This document shows positions 60,851-64,000 of a stretch of 64,000 nt of DNA, piece after piece. The notes under the pieces were generated by a model. The model had not been told where the DNA came from, did not search any database, and saw only the letters and a list, made by a program, of their open reading frames with translations. Every line of letters starts with the position of its first letter. The first letter of the stretch is position 1. Source of the DNA: Antarcticibacterium flavum (GTDB taxonomy: Bacteria > Bacteroidota > Bacteroidia > Flavobacteriales > Flavobacteriaceae); NCBI RefSeq assembly GCF_006159205.1, contig NZ_CP040812.1, positions 2,356,001 through 2,420,000 of the forward strand, in the 5' to 3' direction. A program made the translations under genes and the position numbers.

Positions 60851-62203
60851 ATGGCAGGGAATGATGCCGCGGTACTGGGAAAGGAACCTATAGGAAAATT
60901 GCTCATAGGCCAGGCGGTACCTGCATCTGTTGGCATTCTTGTCATGTCCCTCAACATTCTGGTCGATACGATCTTTGTTGGTAACTGGATTGGCTCTATT
61001 GCCATTGCAGCTATCAATGTAGTACTTCCGGTCTCTTTTTTCATAGCAGCATTGGGAATGGCTATAGGAATTGGAGGATCCTCGGTGATCTCCAGGGCGC
61101 TTGGCGCCGGAAACAGGGCGAGGGCCCAAAGAACCTTTGGTAATCAAATTACCTGGACCCTTCTACTTACCATTGGAATGGTCATAGTTGGCCTGTACTT
61201 CCGGGATTCGCTAATTCCTGCCTTTGGTGGTAAAGGTGATATTTTTGAACCCGCCAGGATCTATTATACCATTGTACTTTATGGAGTCCCTTTCCTTGCA
61301 CTTTGTATGATGGGGAATACAGTTATTCGTGCAGAGGGAAAACCCAGGTTTGCCATGGTGGCTATGATCATCCCCTCAGTAGGTAACCTCCTGCTTGATT
61401 ATATTCTTATTTACGTGCTCGATATGGGAATGGAAGGTGCTGCCTGGGCCTCCACTATGTCCTATTTGTTATGTTTTGGATATGTATTATGGTTCTTCCT
61501 CTCGAGAAATTCTGAACTTAAGATCAATTTTAAATCATTTGGGCTCGACCGCTCCATCTCTGCAGAGATCGCTTCTCTTGGCTTTGTAACCCTTGCAAGA
61601 CAGGCTGTGGTAAGTATTGTATACCTACTTATGAATAATATATTATTTGAACTGGGAGGAGAAGACTCTGTTACCGTATATGGGATAATAGCCCGCATGT
61701 TAATGTTTGCCCTTTTCCCTGTATTGGGAATGACCCAGGGGTTCCTGCCTATTGCCGGTTACAACTATGGGGCTCAGCTCTGGGACAGGGTCAAAAGAAG
61801 TATAGTTACCGCAATACTATATGCCAGTATCCTGGGGCTCCTGGTTTTTGCAGGCATTATGGTATTTGCTGAAGAGATTGTAAGCATTTTTACCACCAAT
61901 CCTGTGATCATCTCTCAAACTCCCAATGCCATGCGATGGGTGTTTGCAGCTACACCAATTGTAGCATTACAATTAATTGGATCTGCCTATTTTCAGGCCA
62001 TAGGAAAAGCCACCCCGGCACTTTTATTAACACTTACAAGACAGGGTTTTTTCTTTATTCCGCTGGTGCTCGTGTTGCCGCTCTACCTGGGGGAGCTAGG
62101 GGTTTGGATCTCCTTTCCACTGGCCGACCTGCTTTCCACGCTGGTGACGGGTTTTTTTCTTCGGAAGGAAATAAAGCAGAAGCTGGACACAGGATCAGGT
62201 TAA
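60851..62203 (+). CDS. MATE family efflux transporter
   Basis: This 450-residue protein has about twelve membrane segments. The first segment (LLIGQAVPASVGILVMSLNI) and IGIGGSSVISRALGAGNRA match MATE exporters, in the NorM/VmrA-like branch rather than the DinF-like one at 3075. It begins 4 bases after hemH and is probably co-transcribed. A link to porphyrin export is only speculation from position. Confidence 0.88.
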   Translation: MAGNDAAVLGKEPIGKLLIGQAVPASVGILVMSLNILVDTIFVGNWIGSIAIAAINVVLPVSFFIAALGMAIGIGGSSVISRALGAGNRARAQRTFGNQITWTLLLTIGMVIVGLYFRDSLIPAFGGKGDIFEPARIYYTIVLYGVPFLALCMMGNTVIRAEGKPRFAMVAMIIPSVGNLLLDYILIYVLDMGMEGAAWASTMSYLLCFGYVLWFFLSRNSELKINFKSFGLDRSISAEIASLGFVTLARQAVVSIVYLLMNNILFELGGEDSVTVYGIIARMLMFALFPVLGMTQGFLPIAGYNYGAQLWDRVKRSIVTAILYASILGLLVFAGIMVFAEEIVSIFTTNPVIISQTPNAMRWVFAATPIVALQLIGSAYFQAIGKATPALLLTLTRQGFFFIPLVLVLPLYLGELGVWISFPLADLLSTLVTGFFLRKEIKQKLDTGSG

Positions 62204-62360
62204 TATTTTTCTGCTGAAGGAAATTCCTATCTTTGTAAAGGGAGCAACGGCCTGCACATGAAAATTATGAGGACGGGCTGCACCCCTTCCGAAGCATTTT
62301 AAAGTATCATTGCTTTTAACCAAGGATCTGTAACTGCAAGCAGACATTAAATAGAGAAAC

Positions 62361-62912
62361 GTGCTGGAATATTATCAATACTTAAAGGCTTTACATCTAA
62401 TTTTTGTTATCACCTGGTTTGCCGGGCTTTTTTATATTCCTCGATTATTTGTTTATCATATAGAAGCTGCAGATAAGAAGGAACCGGAACGCTCTATCCT
62501 CACCACCCAGCTTAAAATGATGACCAGGCGGTTGTGGTACATCATCACCTGGCCCTCGGCTATCCTCGCAACGGGTTTTGCTTTATGGTTGCTTGTATTA
62601 ATGCCTTTTTGGCTGGAGCAGGACTGGATGCTGGTGAAATTGGGTTTCGTGGTATTGTTATTTATCTATCATTTCAAGTGCCACCTCATTTTCAAAGAAT
62701 TCCAGCAAGATGTTATTAAATGGACCTCCAATGGAATGAGGTTGTTTAATGAAGGTGCAACGATCATTCTTTTTGCAGTGATCTTTCTTGTGATATTGCG
62801 AAATGCCCTGGATTGGATCTATGGAGTAATAGGGATTATATTGCTTTCTGTTATTTTAATGCTTGGCTTTAAGATGTATCAAAGAATCAGGTCAGGAAAT
62901 CCTAATGCATAA
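62361..62912 (+). CDS. hemJ: protoporphyrinogen oxidase HemJ (CopD-like)
   Basis: This 183-residue membrane protein has four or five membrane segments and the HemJ words LHLIFVITWFAGLFYIPRLF, with the conserved His and Arg of the active site, and WPSAILATGFALWL. HemJ oxidises protoporphyrinogen IX to protoporphyrin IX. The GTG at 62361 gives the normal length. It complements hemF and hemH here, since no hemG or hemY is seen in the window. Confidence 0.9.
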   Translation: MLEYYQYLKALHLIFVITWFAGLFYIPRLFVYHIEAADKKEPERSILTTQLKMMTRRLWYIITWPSAILATGFALWLLVLMPFWLEQDWMLVKLGFVVLLFIYHFKCHLIFKEFQQDVIKWTSNGMRLFNEGATIILFAVIFLVILRNALDWIYGVIGIILLSVILMLGFKMYQRIRSGNPNA

Positions 62913-62959
62913 GATGGTGTGATAATTGATTAATGCTGGCTAAATCATTAAAAATTTAA

Positions 62960-64000
62960 ATGAGGCTTATCAAACTTTCCCTTAGAAACAGAATTTTCAT
63001 TTCCATGATCCTGTTGGTTTTGGGTGCTTCAATTTTGATCGTGGGGGTGACTGTTTATCAATATAAACAAGAGAGTGAAGCCTATCACCGGGAACGTTTG
63101 GAAAGAAAGGAGCAGGCCATAAGGGAAAACATAAAATTTGTTCTGGCCAGCACGACTCATGTGGTGAATACTCAAAATTTACCTGTGATCATGAAAGACC
63201 GGCAAAAGATCCATGAGATCTCCCAGGTTCATGATATGCAACTCAATATCTATGATCTTTCGGGTAAATTGCTCATCCAGTCCAACGAATCTTTCTTTCG
63301 TGACACCTCAAATGATCAAATCCCTCCCCAGGTCCTCAAAGAACTTGAATCTTCTTCAAGAAAAAGATATTTAAGAAGGAGCGAGGTAAACGGTCAGGTT
63401 TTCCAGTCCTCCTACTCCTATTTAAATGATAACCAGTTCAAGCCGCTGGCTATACTTTATCTTCCCTACCTGCAGGATGATGAATTACTTCAAAAGGACC
63501 TTAATGATTTCCTTATGAAAATGGCTGAGGTCTATTTATTCATGTTGGTCCTGGCTATCCTGCTGTCCTATTTCCTGTCAAAATACATTACCAAATCCCT
63601 GAAAATGGTTTCTGAGAAGATCGTGGAAACCCGGCTTGACAAAAAGAACCAAAAGATCGAGATCGAGAACGCATCTGAAGAAATATATACCCTGGTGGCT
63701 GCCTATAACAGTATGATCGATGATCTTGAAGAAAGTGCTGTGAAACTGGCCACAGGTGAGCGGGAGCAGGCGTGGCGGGAAATGGCAAAACAGGTAGCAC
63801 ATGAGATCAAGAACCCGCTTACCCCCATGAGGCTAAGTGTACAAAGCTTCCAGAGAAATTTTGACCCCAATGATCCTGAAATTAAGATGAAGGTTGAGGA
63901 ATATAGCAATACCCTCATTCATCAAATTGATACAATGAGTGCCATAGCATCTGCCTTTTCCAATTTCGCCAAAATGCCTGCGCAGCAAAATGAGATCCTT
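62960..64000 (+). CDS. sensor histidine kinase (NtrY-like), 5' part
   Basis: The gene runs off the right end; 347 codons are present from the ATG at 62960. It has an N-terminal membrane helix (about residues 13-34), a periplasmic sensor part, a second helix (about residues 185-205), a HAMP-like linker, and the H-box MAKQVAHEIKNPLTPMRLSV with the phosphorylated histidine near residue 281. The form EIKNPLTPMRL is typical of NtrY/NtrB-like kinases. The response regulator is not visible. The signal is unknown. Confidence 0.9.
   Translation, partial: MRLIKLSLRNRIFISMILLVLGASILIVGVTVYQYKQESEAYHRERLERKEQAIRENIKFVLASTTHVVNTQNLPVIMKDRQKIHEISQVHDMQLNIYDLSGKLLIQSNESFFRDTSNDQIPPQVLKELESSSRKRYLRRSEVNGQVFQSSYSYLNDNQFKPLAILYLPYLQDDELLQKDLNDFLMKMAEVYLFMLVLAILLSYFLSKYITKSLKMVSEKIVETRLDKKNQKIEIENASEEIYTLVAAYNSMIDDLEESAVKLATGEREQAWREMAKQVAHEIKNPLTPMRLSVQSFQRNFDPNDPEIKMKVEEYSNTLIHQIDTMSAIASAFSNFAKMPAQQNEIL

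Overview
The window looks like chromosome of a marine-type member of the Flavobacteriaceae (Bacteroidota), close to Gramella/Christiangramia, Salegentibacter or Zunongwangia. The genus is an inference from family-level recall. What the sequence shows is Bacteroidetes -7 promoter boxes (TAnnTTTG) ahead of many genes, AT-rich intergenic DNA, an acpP-fabF-rnc-IPExxxVDY-pyk run, a DUF6973 gene in the heme operon, OmpA with thrombospondin type-3 repeats, and IS1380/IS1182-type elements of the kind common in this phylum.

Layout. 1-4.4 kb: end of queD, a 2OG-Fe(II) oxygenase, two tiny coupled membrane proteins, an enoyl-CoA hydratase relative, about 1 kb of non-coding repeat-rich DNA, and a MATE exporter. 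4.5-7.9 kb: two secreted M14-type proteins in tandem, the first of which has lost its catalytic residues. 8.1-18.6 kb (minus strand): a GNAT acetyltransferase, tRNA-Ala, an alpha/beta hydrolase, an AddB-like nuclease, an OmpA-family protein, kbl and an AddA-like helicase-nuclease. 18.7-28.4 kb: superoxide dismutase, purF, a PfkB kinase, rnhA, purN, then divergently acpP-fabF-rnc-IPExxxVDY-pyk. 28.4-32.4 kb: dinB, a small plus-strand operon (NAD(P)-binding protein, CYTH phosphatase, YciI-like lipoprotein), a GNAT protein, and a PAP2 phosphatase gene with an in-frame stop before its last catalytic motif. 32.5-38.7 kb: an RND efflux operon with its GbsR/MarR-type regulator and a palindromic operator candidate over the promoter. 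38.8-44.3 kb: isoaspartyl peptidase, 3-hydroxyanthranilate dioxygenase, an ALDH7-type dehydrogenase, an exonuclease and a serine hydrolase.

44.3-49.3 kb is the most plastic part. An IS1380-family element (44779-46410) with 4-bp ATAT target duplications has split an ogt (O6-methylguanine-DNA methyltransferase) gene. Joining the flanks with one ATAT copy restores a continuous 162-codon reading frame. An IS1182-family element lies about 1.2 kb further on.

50.4-62.9 kb is a heme locus. The minus strand carries hemA-hemC-hemD-hemE-(DUF6973)-hemF, then a REP-like array with a RAYT transposase, then an RraB-like gene and hemB. The plus strand carries an AraC/PchR-like regulator, a ThuA-domain protein, hemH, a MATE exporter and hemJ. 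Together these cover glutamyl-tRNA to heme except hemL, which is not in the window. The window ends inside a sensor histidine kinase gene.

I found no CRISPR array, prophage, toxin-antitoxin module or recognisable defence system. The most notable items are the IS-split ogt gene, the nested inverted-repeat element at 2587-2810, the REP/RAYT insertion in the heme operon, the catalytically dead M14 paralogue beside an intact one, the nonsense-truncated PAP2 gene, and two heptanucleotide repeat arrays.
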